In this document: positions 52,540 through 62,240 of the stretch, one piece after another
Position numbering within the stretch: the stretch's first letter is position 1
Layout: each line of letters opens with the position of its first letter
Assembly (NCBI RefSeq): GCF_003182155.1
Contig: NZ_QGTG01000007.1
Coordinates: 1-64,000 of the forward strand
DNA length: 64,000 nucleotides
DNA from: Chitinophaga sp. S165
GTDB taxonomy: Bacteria > Bacteroidota > Bacteroidia > Chitinophagales > Chitinophagaceae
Direction of reading: 5' to 3'
Program-made: the position numbers and the translations under genes
Notes under the pieces: model-generated
The model's input: the letters and a program-made list of their open reading frames with translations, nothing else
What the model was told of the DNA's origin: nothing
The model's database searches: none

Positions 52540-53127
52540 TGAGCTATTGTAAATTAATGTTGTTCTTAAATTAAGGATTGTTCTCGAATTGTAAATCTTA
52601 TCAACGTGGGGGGTTGAAAGATTTTCAGACAGGACGACGAATATCAGTAGAAAATGTTGAAAAAAAAAATTTATCTCCCCTTGTTTTTATTTCTCTGATA
52701 ACAGTTTACCGCCTCTGTTTTTCGCTGTTTTTATTCCCTTTTATGCGCTTGTTTTTTTGTCATTGTAATATGATGAAAGTCAGTACGGCACTGCTTTGAT
52801 AGACAGGCTTTTCCAATTGACATTAACTCGTTTGCCATAGATATGTGTACTTACTGATAAAATACTATTGTACGCAATTACAAGCTACTTCTTGACCACT
52901 CTAATGATCGCTCCCGATGTGAATAATTCAATTGCGGGGGTGCAAAACTATGTTAGTAATTGCATTTAAAAAAATGTCCTTTAGGTTAGCAAATACCATG
53001 CAAAATTATTATATACGCGCCCGTACCTTGCTACTTCTTTTATAACTGCCTGTTATTAAATTTTATTGCGTGGGACTTCTTGCTAAAAAACCTATCTTTG
53101 GCCCTCTGAACAGCTAAAAATTTTTAT
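52540..53127. other. 588-base gene-free region upstream of dnaA and the DUF3127 gene
   Basis: A divergent intergenic region, AT-rich with long A and T runs (52668-52677, T-rich to 52760). I looked for TTATNCACA boxes and saw only weak matches such as TTATCAACG near 52596, so I cannot call it the origin. It holds a -7-like box for the DUF3127 gene at 53093. No gene seen. Confidence 0.5.
53093..53100 (+). promoter_or_regulatory. Candidate -7 promoter box TATCTTTG for the DUF3127 gene
   Basis: Matches TAnnTTTG exactly, 28 bases before the start codon. No clear TTTG at the expected -33 position. Confidence 0.55.
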
Positions 53128-53511
53128 ATGAGTTTTGAAATAACCGGAAAACTGATCGTGAAGTATAATACGATGCAGCGTAGCGAAACCTTTAAAACCA
53201 GGGAGTTCGTTATCGAAAAGTCTGATGATATCAATGGCCGCGTTATAAATAACTACATCAAGTTCCAGGCGGTACAGGACAGAACTGCTATCGTAGATCG
53301 CTTCAATGAAGGTGAAACCGTAAAGGTTTACTTCAACATCAAAGGTACCCGCTGGGAGAAAGACGGCAGGGTGAATTACATCACAAACCTTGATGCATGG
53401 CGCATGGAATCTGTTGTGGCAGGCGGATCTTCTACAGACTCAATGCCTAATTATAATACTTCCCAGGAAGTTTCTTCCGGAGGTGGTCAGGCTGATGATC
53501 TGCCATTTTAA
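53128..53511 (+). CDS. DUF3127 protein with an SSB-like C-terminal tail
   Basis: A 127-residue protein. The first 95 residues form a beta-rich OB-like domain (FEITGKLIVKYNTMQRSETF, then FKTREFVIE, VKVYFNIKGTRWEKDGRV). The rest is a flexible Ser/Gly/Gln stretch (SSGGGQADDLPF) that ends in DDLPF. Single-stranded DNA-binding proteins end in an acidic tip such as DDDIPF that recruits repair and replication proteins; the similarity is notable. The family is known mainly in Bacteroidota and is of unknown function. It is next to dnaA, divergent from it. Confidence 0.85.
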   Translation: MSFEITGKLIVKYNTMQRSETFKTREFVIEKSDDINGRVINNYIKFQAVQDRTAIVDRFNEGETVKVYFNIKGTRWEKDGRVNYITNLDAWRMESVVAGGSSTDSMPNYNTSQEVSSGGGQADDLPF

Positions 53512-53546
53512 TGCTCCGACAATAACAACTCGTTAACAAAATAACT

Positions 53547-53581
53547 GAAAACGGATACCTGAAATACGGGTATCCGTTTTC
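53547..53581. terminator. Terminator after the DUF3127 gene
   Basis: A 13-bp perfect stem (53547-53559 with 53569-53581) with a nine-base loop; the right arm contains TTTT at its end. Confidence 0.8.
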
Positions 53582-53614
53582 AATTGTTGGGATAACTACC
53601 TAACCATTACTTAT

Positions 53615-55177
53615 ATGATCCAACAACTCTCTCTCAAATTGCTGCCATCTCAGGCAGCTTCCGATATCACCATTATCGGGGAGGCAGCTGCAGCTCTTGG
53701 TGTAAAGCCTTCAGCCATCACCGGCTTCCATCTGCTCAAACGCTCTATCGACGCACGTTCCAGGCAAGCTTATTTCATGCTTACCATCAAAGTGTTTGTC
53801 AATGAGCCTTTCCAGGAAAGAGAACGCATCATACCTATATATGATACTTTACCTGCTGATGCGCCAAGCGCAATTATCGTAGGTGCGGGCCCTGCAGGAT
53901 TGTTTGCTGCACTGCGTCTTATAGAAGCAGGTATCAGACCTATCGTATTGGAGCGTGGCAAGGACGTACGCGCAAGACGGAGAGATCTGGCCGCATTGAA
54001 TAAGACAGGTGTTGTTAATCCTGATTCTAACTATTGTTTCGGTGAAGGTGGCGCAGGTACTTACTCAGATGGTAAATTATATACCCGTTCAAATAAGCGC
54101 GGTGACATCAACCGCATACTTAGCATCTTTGTTCATTTTGGCGCTACCGAGAAGATCATGTATGATGCACATCCTCATATAGGTACCAATAAATTACCAC
54201 ATATTATTGTAGCCATGCGCGAGCAGATCACCAATAGTGGGGGCATGGTATTATTTGAACAAAAAGTAACTGATATTTCAGTTTATAATAATCAGGTGAC
54301 GGGTGTAAAGACAGCTAGTGGTGATACTTTCTCTGCTTCACAGGTGATACTCGCTACCGGCCATTCTGCGAGGGATATCTTTCATCTGTTACATCAGAAA
54401 GATATTCTGATCACCGCCAAACCCTTTGCTCTTGGCGTTCGTGTGGAACATCCGCAGGCATTGATAGACAGTGCACAGTACCATTGTCCTGTAAGAAATG
54501 AGTATTTACCCCCAGCCAGTTACAGCCTTGTAGAACAGGTTGAAGGAAGAGGCGTATTCTCTTTCTGTATGTGCCCGGGCGGCATTATCGCCCCGGCATC
54601 AACAGATCCGGGAGAACTCGTTGTGAACGGATGGTCTCCTTCCCGTCGTGATAACCCTTACGCTAATTCCGGAATGGTTGTCACTGTTGATGAAACAGAC
54701 TTTTTACCTTTTGCTGATAAAGGGCCGCTGGCAGCGATGTACTATCAACAAATGGTGGAACGCGATGCCTTCGCAGCCGGAGGCGGACAATTTGTAGCGC
54801 CCGCTCAACGGATGACGGATTTTGTACACAGTAAGGTTTCCACAACGCTGCCTTCCTGCTCTTATCTGCCTGGTGTAAACAGCACCGATCTCCGTGATGT
54901 CCTGCCCGTTAGTGTACATCAAAGACTGGCTGCCGCATTTAAAGCGTTTGGCCGTAAGATGAAAGGCTATTATACGGCCGAGGCTATTCTCGTCGCAACA
55001 GAGTCACGCACTTCTTCCCCTGTGCGTATTCCCCGTGAAGATGATACCCTCATGCATCCGCAGATCAGTGGCCTTTATCCTTGTGGAGAAGGAGCCGGGT
55101 ATGCAGGAGGGATCGTATCTGCTGCCATGGATGGAGAACGGGTAGCAGAGCGAATTGTGGCTTTCTATCACGCGTAG
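53615..55177 (+). CDS. FAD-dependent oxidoreductase, uncharacterised family (COG2509-like)
   Basis: A 520-residue protein. The FAD fold starts at SAIIVGAGPAGLFAALRLIE (about residues 87-105), followed by IVLERGKDVRARRRDL and the family signature NYCFGEGGAGTYSDGKLYTR. The FAD-closing C-terminal region is LYPCGEGAGYAGGIVSAAMD. The N-terminal 80 residues are an alpha/beta domain (LGVKPSAITGFHLLKRSIDA). Such proteins are widespread, and the substrate is not established. Single gene. Confidence 0.87.
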   Translation: MIQQLSLKLLPSQAASDITIIGEAAAALGVKPSAITGFHLLKRSIDARSRQAYFMLTIKVFVNEPFQERERIIPIYDTLPADAPSAIIVGAGPAGLFAALRLIEAGIRPIVLERGKDVRARRRDLAALNKTGVVNPDSNYCFGEGGAGTYSDGKLYTRSNKRGDINRILSIFVHFGATEKIMYDAHPHIGTNKLPHIIVAMREQITNSGGMVLFEQKVTDISVYNNQVTGVKTASGDTFSASQVILATGHSARDIFHLLHQKDILITAKPFALGVRVEHPQALIDSAQYHCPVRNEYLPPASYSLVEQVEGRGVFSFCMCPGGIIAPASTDPGELVVNGWSPSRRDNPYANSGMVVTVDETDFLPFADKGPLAAMYYQQMVERDAFAAGGGQFVAPAQRMTDFVHSKVSTTLPSCSYLPGVNSTDLRDVLPVSVHQRLAAAFKAFGRKMKGYYTAEAILVATESRTSSPVRIPREDDTLMHPQISGLYPCGEGAGYAGGIVSAAMDGERVAERIVAFYHA

Positions 55178-55246
55178 CGTCCGTTTTGTCACACTTTTTT
55201 AAAAAGTGCAAAAGGGATAACTATCATTGCCGAAAGTTTTATCCTT

Positions 55247-56752
55247 ATGAACCAGTTAAGAAAAACAGAACTAGGTATTGCAACAGGACTTTTCCTGTTA
55301 ATTATATTCTCTCTTTTATATAAGAGCGTTTCCTATAACGTATTTGAACTGCAGCATGAGTATGGTTATAAGTTTGCCAGATACGATCAGGTATTTGATT
55401 ACTATAAACATTACCTGTTACCATTGCTCGCGCATATTACAGTTGTATACCTTGCCTTTCTGTGGGTGAACTTCTGGGTAGTACCTAAGAAATTTGAGAA
55501 CGGAAGATGGCAGATAGGCTCCTTATTACTGCTCCCTACCGCTTTAACTGTCTTCCTGGTCGTAATGGTCGCTTCTACATGGTATAATGGCTATCTGTTC
55601 GGTGTATACAAAACTGTGCGCGGAGTACATATGCATTGCGCAAAATCAGCCTTTATCATTACAATATTCTATGCCACACTGTATGCGTTATACTATGCGA
55701 TCAAGTATTTATATTTTCATCAGTTACATCCAAAGATTGTCAATAAGCCCTGGTTCAATCAGGTGATGGTAGAGCTGATCGTTATGGCGTTATTCCTGGT
55801 GGCATTTACATTAATAACGCCAGGCCGGGGTTTCGACAAGGTGCTTATTGTAATGTCTATCGGTATGTATCTCGGCACTGTTTACCTGATACTACAGTAT
55901 CGCCTGCTTCCCCGTTACCGCTTCCATCAGAACCTCCGTGTATTGGTAAGAGATACTGCTTTTATAAGTCTGACAGTTCTGATATTTGTTCCGGTATTCT
56001 GGATCATCGACCGGCATATGCACCCTTCTGCTGTATTGACGCTGTGCTTCACTTTATTCGTAGCTAATCTTTTCCTGGTATTACCATTATCTATCTGGAT
56101 CTTTAACACGCGTCAGTCCCGCAGTAATACCATCCTCGGATTACGTAAAGCACTCGATCAGTCTGAAACAGGTCTGGACTTTTTACGCTGGCAGATCAAT
56201 CCGCATTTCCTGTTCAACGCGCTCAACACTTTATACGGTACTGCATTAATGGAAAAGGCACCCGCTACAAGCGAGGGTATTCAGAAACTGGGCGATATGA
56301 TGCGGTTTATGTTGCATGATAATTTGCTGGAACGTATATCTCTCACCAAGGAAATAGCTTACCTGGAAAACTATATTGCGCTGCAGCGCCTGCGTGTACA
56401 GGGTGTGCCTGATATACAGATCGAAGTCAATATAAATGATACACACTGCGAGCATGAAATAGCTCCTATGCTGTTGATACCATTTGTTGAGAATGCGTTT
56501 AAACATGGTATCAGCCTTCGCAGCAGATCACGTATTACAATATCTTTGTCATGCACTCCGGAGAAGATCTATTTTGACGTTTATAATACTGTTCATGCAA
56601 ACAGGGCTACCGAAGTAGAAAAAGACAGCATGGGAATAGGCTTACATAATGTACGGCAGCGCCTGGCACTGTTGTATGCCGATAAACATGAGTTGAATAT
56701 CCGCGAAACAGCTACAGAATATTTTGTACATCTTACCATTGAAATAGTATGA
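55247..56752 (+). CDS. LytS-type sensor histidine kinase
   Basis: A 501-residue membrane protein with about eight hydrophobic segments in the first 300 residues, then the His_kinase domain with LRWQINPHFLFNALNTLYG (His320) and a GHKL ATPase with MLLIPFVENAFKHGIS and GIGLHNVRQRLALLY. It is of the LytS/YehU type that pairs with LytTR response regulators. The next gene is such a regulator and overlaps it as ATGA, so the two form a pair. The stimulus is unknown. Confidence 0.93.
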   Translation: MNQLRKTELGIATGLFLLIIFSLLYKSVSYNVFELQHEYGYKFARYDQVFDYYKHYLLPLLAHITVVYLAFLWVNFWVVPKKFENGRWQIGSLLLLPTALTVFLVVMVASTWYNGYLFGVYKTVRGVHMHCAKSAFIITIFYATLYALYYAIKYLYFHQLHPKIVNKPWFNQVMVELIVMALFLVAFTLITPGRGFDKVLIVMSIGMYLGTVYLILQYRLLPRYRFHQNLRVLVRDTAFISLTVLIFVPVFWIIDRHMHPSAVLTLCFTLFVANLFLVLPLSIWIFNTRQSRSNTILGLRKALDQSETGLDFLRWQINPHFLFNALNTLYGTALMEKAPATSEGIQKLGDMMRFMLHDNLLERISLTKEIAYLENYIALQRLRVQGVPDIQIEVNINDTHCEHEIAPMLLIPFVENAFKHGISLRSRSRITISLSCTPEKIYFDVYNTVHANRATEVEKDSMGIGLHNVRQRLALLYADKHELNIRETATEYFVHLTIEIV

Positions 56753-57441
56753 CATTAACTGCTATTGCGATAGATGATGAACAGGTGGCATTGTCCGTAA
56801 TACGTACACATGCTGCGCAAGTCCCTTTTCTGGACATCAGGGAATATTTTACTGATCCGTTCAAAGCACTGGATTATCTGCAACAGGAAAAAATAGACCT
56901 GTTATTTCTCGACATCCGTATGCCTGATATATCAGGACTGGAACTGATGACCACTTTGCCGGGTGCCCCAATGGTGATCTTTACAACAGCGTACTCCGAA
57001 CATGCAGTACAAAGTTTTGAGCTGGATGCACTGGACTACTTGCTGAAGCCATTTTCTTTCGAGCGATTTTTGAAAGCATGCAACAAGGCCAGAGGATTGC
57101 AGGAATTAATTCAGCAACGACAGAAATCAGATGTGCCTGCTCATATCATGATAAAAAGTGGTTATGAACAATATAAGGTGCCTTTTGATGACATCCTTTA
57201 TCTGGAGAGTGCCGGTAACTATATCAATTTCGTACTGAGAGATAAACGCATCCTATCCCGTTTGTCTATGCAGGAAGCCCTGGCCTTGCTGCCACCCGAC
57301 CGTTTCACCCGTGTACACCGGTCATTTATAGTGGCTAATAACAAAATCGAAAAGGCCGACAAGAACTGTCTTTATATCGGCCAGGTGCCCGTCAGTATTG
57401 GCGCTGCCTATGCGCATGCAGCAGAAAGCATATTGAGGTAA
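56749..57441 (+). CDS. LytTR-family response regulator
   Basis: A 230-residue regulator. The receiver domain has acidic residues IDDE (residues 8-11), phospho-acceptor Asp55 in LLFLDIRMPD, and the conserved Lys in LLKPFSFERFL. The C-terminal LytTR DNA-binding domain has ILYLESAGNYINFVLRDKRI, then RFTRVHRSFIVANN. It receives phosphate from the kinase that overlaps it and probably acts on the ABC exporter genes 38 bases downstream. Confidence 0.94.
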   Translation: MTLTAIAIDDEQVALSVIRTHAAQVPFLDIREYFTDPFKALDYLQQEKIDLLFLDIRMPDISGLELMTTLPGAPMVIFTTAYSEHAVQSFELDALDYLLKPFSFERFLKACNKARGLQELIQQRQKSDVPAHIMIKSGYEQYKVPFDDILYLESAGNYINFVLRDKRILSRLSMQEALALLPPDRFTRVHRSFIVANNKIEKADKNCLYIGQVPVSIGAAYAHAAESILR

Positions 57442-57479
57442 TTTTCTTTTCTCTCATATTATTTTTCTACATTTATTCT

Positions 57480-58433
57480 ATGAACCTCATAGAAATAAAA
57501 CATCTGCGTAAAGACTATGCCACACACAAGGCCGTAGACGATATCAGCTTTGTTATTCCCAAGGGCAGCATTTTCGGATTACTGGGACCCAATGGTGCAG
57601 GTAAGACAACACTGCTGCGTATGATCACCGGTATCTTCTATCCTGATCAGGGAGAAATATTGTTTAACGGACGCCCCTTCGATCCACGTACAGACATCCA
57701 CTCCATTGGCTACATGCCGGAAGAAAGAGGATTGTATAAGAAAATGAAGGTAGGAGAGCAGACTTTATACCTGGCACAACTGAAAGGAATGTCAGAAAAG
57801 GACGCGAAGGACAAAATCAAATACTGGTTCGATAAGTTTGAGATCAATAACTGGTACAATAAAAAGGTAGAAGAACTGAGTAAAGGGATGCATCAGAAAG
57901 TGCAGTTCATATCTACTATCATGCACAGCCCGCAACTCCTGATCCTGGATGAGCCGTTTTCCGGCCTTGATCCGATCAACGCTAACCTTATCAAGCAAGA
58001 GATCTTCGACCTCAGTAAAAATGGTACCACTATCATATTTTCTACGCACAGAATGGAACAGGTAGAAGAAATATGTGACCGTATCGTGCTTGTGAACCAG
58101 GGTAAGAAACTGCTGGACGGTGAAGTGAAACAGATCAAACAGAGCTTCAAACAGCACCTCTTCCGTATTGAAGTGGGCGTAATGCCGAACTTCGCACAAA
58201 TGGCGACTTACCATTTTTCGATCATTAAACAGGAAGGACTGGCTTATACCGTAAAACTCAGTGAAGGCAGTACCACTAACGATATCCTCATGCATTTCAT
58301 CAGGCATGAAATACCAATCACCTTCTTCCAGGAAATATTACCTTCTATTAATGAGGTATTCATTCAACAGGTGACTTCAATTGCGAATGCAGCAATAGGA
58401 ATTACGAATGAAGGTCAGCCTGCATATTCCTGA
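57480..58433 (+). CDS. ABC transporter ATP-binding protein, NatA-like
   Basis: A 317-residue ATPase with Walker A (GLLGPNGAGKTTLLRM, residues 33-48), Q-loop region (GYMPEERGLYKKMKVGEQ), signature (VEELSKGMHQKVQFISTIMH), Walker B (LLILDEPFSGLDPINANL) and H-loop (FSTHRMEQVEE). The C-terminal DUF4162-type domain follows (about 230-300). It energises the permease encoded 60 bases downstream. Confidence 0.94.
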   Translation: MNLIEIKHLRKDYATHKAVDDISFVIPKGSIFGLLGPNGAGKTTLLRMITGIFYPDQGEILFNGRPFDPRTDIHSIGYMPEERGLYKKMKVGEQTLYLAQLKGMSEKDAKDKIKYWFDKFEINNWYNKKVEELSKGMHQKVQFISTIMHSPQLLILDEPFSGLDPINANLIKQEIFDLSKNGTTIIFSTHRMEQVEEICDRIVLVNQGKKLLDGEVKQIKQSFKQHLFRIEVGVMPNFAQMATYHFSIIKQEGLAYTVKLSEGSTTNDILMHFIRHEIPITFFQEILPSINEVFIQQVTSIANAAIGITNEGQPAYS

Positions 58434-58493
58434 TCTTTCATTCCTGACCACTGACTTAAATTCGTTATTTCTAACCCATCATTCCTAATTTCT

Positions 58494-59807
58494 ATGAACA
58501 AGATCTGGCTCATTATAAAAAGAGAATTTACTACCCGCGTGAGGAAACGCTCTTTCCTGGTAGTGACCTTGCTCGTACCGCTGTTCTTTGCTGCAATGGT
58601 TGTTGTGCCTATTCTGATAGCAACAAATACAAAAGAAGAAAAGCGCATCGCGGTGATAGATGATAGTCACCTTTTCATGAATCGTTTTTCTGACGATAAA
58701 GGCGTTTATTATAAATACCTGATCAATACCAGCGTTGACACCTTCCAGCACAAATATGCGGACTATGGCTACGCCGGATTACTCTACATTCCCGAACTGG
58801 ATATCGATCGTCCCGGTGGCATCACCTATTACAGTAATGCACAGCCAGGAATTGCAGTGGAAAGCCGTCTTACCCGAAGGGTGAATAACCTGATAGAGGA
58901 AGAACGTCTGAAAAAAGCAAATATTGATGCCGCCCAGCTAAAAGCTGTGAAATCTGATATCAGCATTGATTTCAAAACGGGAGAAGAAGGTAAAAAAGGA
59001 AGTTCTGCTGTAGCTTATGGCGTTGGATATGCCAGTGGTTTCATTATCTATATTATCCTGATGTTCTTTGGAATGGCAGTGATGCGCGGCGTAATGGAAG
59101 AAAAGGTTAGCCGTATAGCTGAAGTGATGATCTCCAGCGTAAAACCTTTCCAGTTAATGATGGGCAAGATCGTTGGTATTGCTGCCGTTGGACTGTTACA
59201 ATTCCTGATCTGGGTAGTACTTATTGTATGCGTGCAGTTGATACTGCCATTGTTCCTGCCTACGGACGCCGTGGCTGCAATGAGTGAAGGTGGCGCCATG
59301 ATGCAGAGCAACAGTAATGCCGCTGTCATAGAAGCTATGGAAAAGATCCAGTTCGTTGTAGGCAGCATAAACTGGACAGTGATCATCACCTGTTTTATAT
59401 TTTATTTCCTGGGAGGATACCTTTTCTATTCAGCCTTATTTGCTGCTGTTGGTAGTCTCGTAAATGAAGACCCTACCGATGCACAAGCGCTGACATTTCC
59501 GATCACATTACCCATTATCATAGGCATCATGGTGATGATCTCATCTGTGCAGAATCCTACAGGTCCTCTTGCTTTCTGGGGAAGTATCATTCCTTTTACA
59601 TCACCCATGGTCATGATGGCACGCATTCCTTATGGAGTGCCAGGTACGGTACCTTACTGGCAACTGGGATTGTCAATGAGTTTGCTGATATTAGGTTTCC
59701 TCTTCACTACATGGATAGCAGGTAAGATATACCGTACAGGTATTTTGATGTATGGTAAGAAGATCACGTGGAAAGAAGCAATTAAATGGATCGGGAGGAA
59801 GTCGTAA
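58494..59807 (+). CDS. ABC-2 type transporter permease, NatB-like
   Basis: A 437-residue permease. One N-terminal membrane segment (VVTLLVPLFFAAMVVVPILI) is followed by an extracytoplasmic domain of about 150 residues and then five or six membrane segments from residue 175. This is the NatB arrangement. With the ATPase it forms an exporter. In Bacillus subtilis the NatK-NatR pair (LytS-like kinase and LytTR regulator) controls natAB; the same gene set is here in one direction. Substrate unknown; sodium is the Bacillus case, but related systems move other compounds. Confidence 0.9.
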   Translation: MNKIWLIIKREFTTRVRKRSFLVVTLLVPLFFAAMVVVPILIATNTKEEKRIAVIDDSHLFMNRFSDDKGVYYKYLINTSVDTFQHKYADYGYAGLLYIPELDIDRPGGITYYSNAQPGIAVESRLTRRVNNLIEEERLKKANIDAAQLKAVKSDISIDFKTGEEGKKGSSAVAYGVGYASGFIIYIILMFFGMAVMRGVMEEKVSRIAEVMISSVKPFQLMMGKIVGIAAVGLLQFLIWVVLIVCVQLILPLFLPTDAVAAMSEGGAMMQSNSNAAVIEAMEKIQFVVGSINWTVIITCFIFYFLGGYLFYSALFAAVGSLVNEDPTDAQALTFPITLPIIIGIMVMISSVQNPTGPLAFWGSIIPFTSPMVMMARIPYGVPGTVPYWQLGLSMSLLILGFLFTTWIAGKIYRTGILMYGKKITWKEAIKWIGRKS

Positions 59808-59811
59808 GCCA

Positions 59812-60747
59812 TCACTGACCTAAGCTCTTTCTCGTAACATTAAACTCATCCCAAATTTCTCTAACAATATCTCCGGCAGGTTTAAGTGTATGTATCAATG
59901 CACTTACCTGCCCGATTTCGAGTTCCCCTTCGTCCATATTTCCTTCAAACATCCCAGTCTTGGCCCGTGCACGTCCCAATAGTGCTTTGAGCATCTCAGG
60001 ATCAGCACCTTTATCTTCTGCTTCTTTTACTGCTTCAAAAAAGGTATTCTTCAACAGTCTTACCGGAGTAAGTTTTTTCATTGCCAGCATCGTATCTCCT
60101 TCTTTCGCATCAAGTATGGCTTGCTTAAAATGAGGGTGGGAGGATGCTTCCGGTGATGCTACAAACCTGCTACCGACCTGCACGCCTTCCGCTCCTAATG
60201 CAAATGCGGCGGTCATTGCTTTACCTGATCCTATACCGCCGGCAGCAATAACGGGAATATGCACCTTTTCACATACTGCAGGGATCAATACCATAGTAGT
60301 TGTCTCTTCCCGGCCATTATGCCCGCCTGCTTCAAAACCTTCAGCCACTACTGCGTCCACTCCTGCAGCCTCGCTTTTGGCTGCAAACAGAGCACTGGAT
60401 ACTACATGCACAACCGTGATACCTGCGGCTTTCAGTGTGGGCGTCCAGGTTTTAGGATTACCGGCAGATGTGAACACGACCGGCACCTTCTCTTCAATGA
60501 CGATATCGATCAGCTTATTAATGTCCGGATATAACAAGGGAATATTAACACCAAATGGTTGTATTGTGGCCTGTCTGCATTTTTGGATATGTTCTCTTAA
60601 TACCTCCGGGTACATGCTGCCTGCGCCAAGCAATCCTAATCCGCCTGCATTACTTACTGCACTGGCCAAACGCCAGCCGCTGGCCCAGATCATACCTGCC
60701 TGGATAATGGGATATTGTATGTGGAATAATTGGGTGATACGGTTCAT
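59812..60747 (-). CDS. Nitronate monooxygenase family FMN enzyme
   Basis: ATG 60747 is preferred (MNRITQLFHIQYPIIQAGM) over an upstream ATG that adds 26 Cys/Trp-rich residues. The 311-residue TIM-barrel protein has WASGWRLASAVSNAGGLGLL, FGVNIPLLYPD, VVAEGFEAGGHNG, AGGIGSGKAMTAAFALGAEG and VQVGSRF of the 2-nitropropane dioxygenase family. Family members oxidise alkyl nitronates with FMN; a detoxification role is likely. It is convergent with the permease, with no space for a terminator between. Confidence 0.9.
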   Translation of the reverse strand: MNRITQLFHIQYPIIQAGMIWASGWRLASAVSNAGGLGLLGAGSMYPEVLREHIQKCRQATIQPFGVNIPLLYPDINKLIDIVIEEKVPVVFTSAGNPKTWTPTLKAAGITVVHVVSSALFAAKSEAAGVDAVVAEGFEAGGHNGREETTTMVLIPAVCEKVHIPVIAAGGIGSGKAMTAAFALGAEGVQVGSRFVASPEASSHPHFKQAILDAKEGDTMLAMKKLTPVRLLKNTFFEAVKEAEDKGADPEMLKALLGRARAKTGMFEGNMDEGELEIGQVSALIHTLKPAGDIVREIWDEFNVTRKSLGQ

Positions 60748-60810
60748 GGAATGAAAATAGGATGTTTCGTTGAAATTACAACAAACGACAATAGGCTGAA
60801 ACCATAGCAT

Positions 60811-60865
60811 AAAACACCAAAACATAATAGGACTCGTTAGGAGTCCTATTATGTTTTGGTGTTTT
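60811..60865. terminator. 25-bp perfect hairpin downstream of the nucleotidyltransferase gene
   Basis: Arms 60811-60835 and 60841-60865 are perfectly complementary, loop GTTAG. The minus-strand right end is T-rich (GGTGTTTT). It probably terminates the gene at 60981 on the minus strand; on the plus strand TTTTT is also present. Confidence 0.85.
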
Positions 60866-60980
60866 TGTTATTATGAATAATGAATGGGGATTGCAGTTAT
60901 CCATTCCCGGAGGACACCGTGAACAAAAATATAAGGAGCTCCATTAGAGTCCCTTGTGTTTGTTGATGATTTTATACCCT

Positions 60981-61973
60981 TCATCCCAGATCAATCTCCG
61001 TATTATCCCCGATATTCAAGCTCTGGCTTAATCCGCGGATATTCGCGTCACTGCCGATGAGAGATGACTTCAACACCACTTCATATAAATTACTAAAAGA
61101 ACCAATGATGGAATCCTTTACGATCGAATAGTTGACAACGGTGTTATCGCCTATTGCTACATTCGGACCTATAATAGAGTTTTTTATCTGACAGCCTTCT
61201 CCTATACTCACAGGGGGGATAATGATGGTATTCTCATAAGGTGCTCCCTGATTGCCGGGCATTTTGTATTTGCTCAGCAGGATGGCATTTGTTTCCAGCA
61301 ACGTTTCCTTCCGGCCGCAGTCAAACCAGTTGCTTACCTTGAAGGTTTTAAACGTCACACCGTGTTCTATCATACACTGTAGCGCGTCTGTCAGCTGAAA
61401 TTCGTCGTGCGACTTTTTTTGATTAAGGATGTTCTGCTCAAGGCAATCATACAATTGGGCGGTCTCTTTTATTTTGTAAACGCCTACAAGGGCGAGATTG
61501 GACTTTGGAATTTGTGGTTTTTCCACTACCCGGATGATGTTGTTCTCCTCATTCAATTCCGCTACGCCGAAGTTACGTGGATCGTCCACTTTCTTTAGGC
61601 CGAGCATAGATACGGGAGCGGAGATCAGTTCCTGGAAGTTGCCTTCGCAAATGGTGTCTCCGAGCACGATCAGTATCTCATCGTCCTGTACCACCTGCCG
61701 GGTCAGCAGAATAGCATGGCCGGTCCCCTCACGACTGTTCTGTTGCACAAAGTGGCAGGTCAGGTGCGGGTACTTATTTTGAACGTAATGCTGGATCTTT
61801 TCTCCCAGGTATCCGATAACAAATACAAATTCGGTGATACCCGCTTCTGCCAGCTGATCGATGATAATACTTAATATAGTTCTGCCCGCAAGGGGTATTA
61901 ATGCTTTTGGCTGTGTATATGTATGAGGACGTAGCTTGGTGCCAGCACCGGCTACAGGTATAATGGCCTTCAT
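60981..61973 (-). CDS. Sugar nucleotidyltransferase with left-handed beta-helix
   Basis: A 330-residue NDP-sugar pyrophosphorylase. The N-terminal nucleotidyltransferase fold has IPVAGAGTKLRPHTYTQPKA (a G-x-G-T-x-x-R-P variant: GAGTKLRP), LIPLAGRTILSIIIDQLAEA, ILIVLGDTICEGNF (metal Asp) and VVEKPQIPKSN. From about residue 245 a left-handed beta-helix (hexapeptide) follows: PVSIGEGCQIKNSIIGPNVA, IGDNTVVNYSIVKDSIIG. It transfers NMP to a sugar-1-phosphate; the nucleotide (dTTP or UTP) cannot be told. Single gene. Confidence 0.9.
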   Translation of the reverse strand: MKAIIPVAGAGTKLRPHTYTQPKALIPLAGRTILSIIIDQLAEAGITEFVFVIGYLGEKIQHYVQNKYPHLTCHFVQQNSREGTGHAILLTRQVVQDDEILIVLGDTICEGNFQELISAPVSMLGLKKVDDPRNFGVAELNEENNIIRVVEKPQIPKSNLALVGVYKIKETAQLYDCLEQNILNQKKSHDEFQLTDALQCMIEHGVTFKTFKVSNWFDCGRKETLLETNAILLSKYKMPGNQGAPYENTIIIPPVSIGEGCQIKNSIIGPNVAIGDNTVVNYSIVKDSIIGSFSNLYEVVLKSSLIGSDANIRGLSQSLNIGDNTEIDLG

Positions 61974-62207
61974 GTACGCAGGTTAGTTTAAATGATCCGT
62001 CTCGTAGTTGTTATTGTACCGAGGGCGTGAAGGTAGAACAAAAAATGAAAATAGTCCATAGTGGGCACAGTTTCCATCTGGGCAACATTGAACTATCGTC
62101 TATGAACGACAGAGTTTTATAGTATTTATAACTATACTAATGTGTTTTTGTAGCAAAAAAAACTATCTACTATCCTTTATTCACTATGCACTATTCGCAA
62201 ATTCGAT

Positions 62208-62215
62208 TACCTTTG
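62208..62215 (+). promoter_or_regulatory. Candidate -7 promoter box TACCTTTG for glyA
   Basis: Exact match to TAnnTTTG, 26 bases before the glyA ATG. No TTTG at the usual -33 spacing was seen. Confidence 0.5.
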
Positions 62216-62240
62216 CAGCAAATTTTCAAAGTATCATACA

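Noticed and set aside
52540..53127. Replication origin next to dnaA
   Set aside because: AT-rich and well placed, but I could not find a cluster of DnaA boxes; only weak single matches are seen. GC-skew data would be needed.
60748..60825. N-terminal extension of the nitronate monooxygenase
   Set aside because: The 26 extra residues are rich in Cys, Phe and Trp and precede the usual family start MNRITQLF; not a clear signal peptide.
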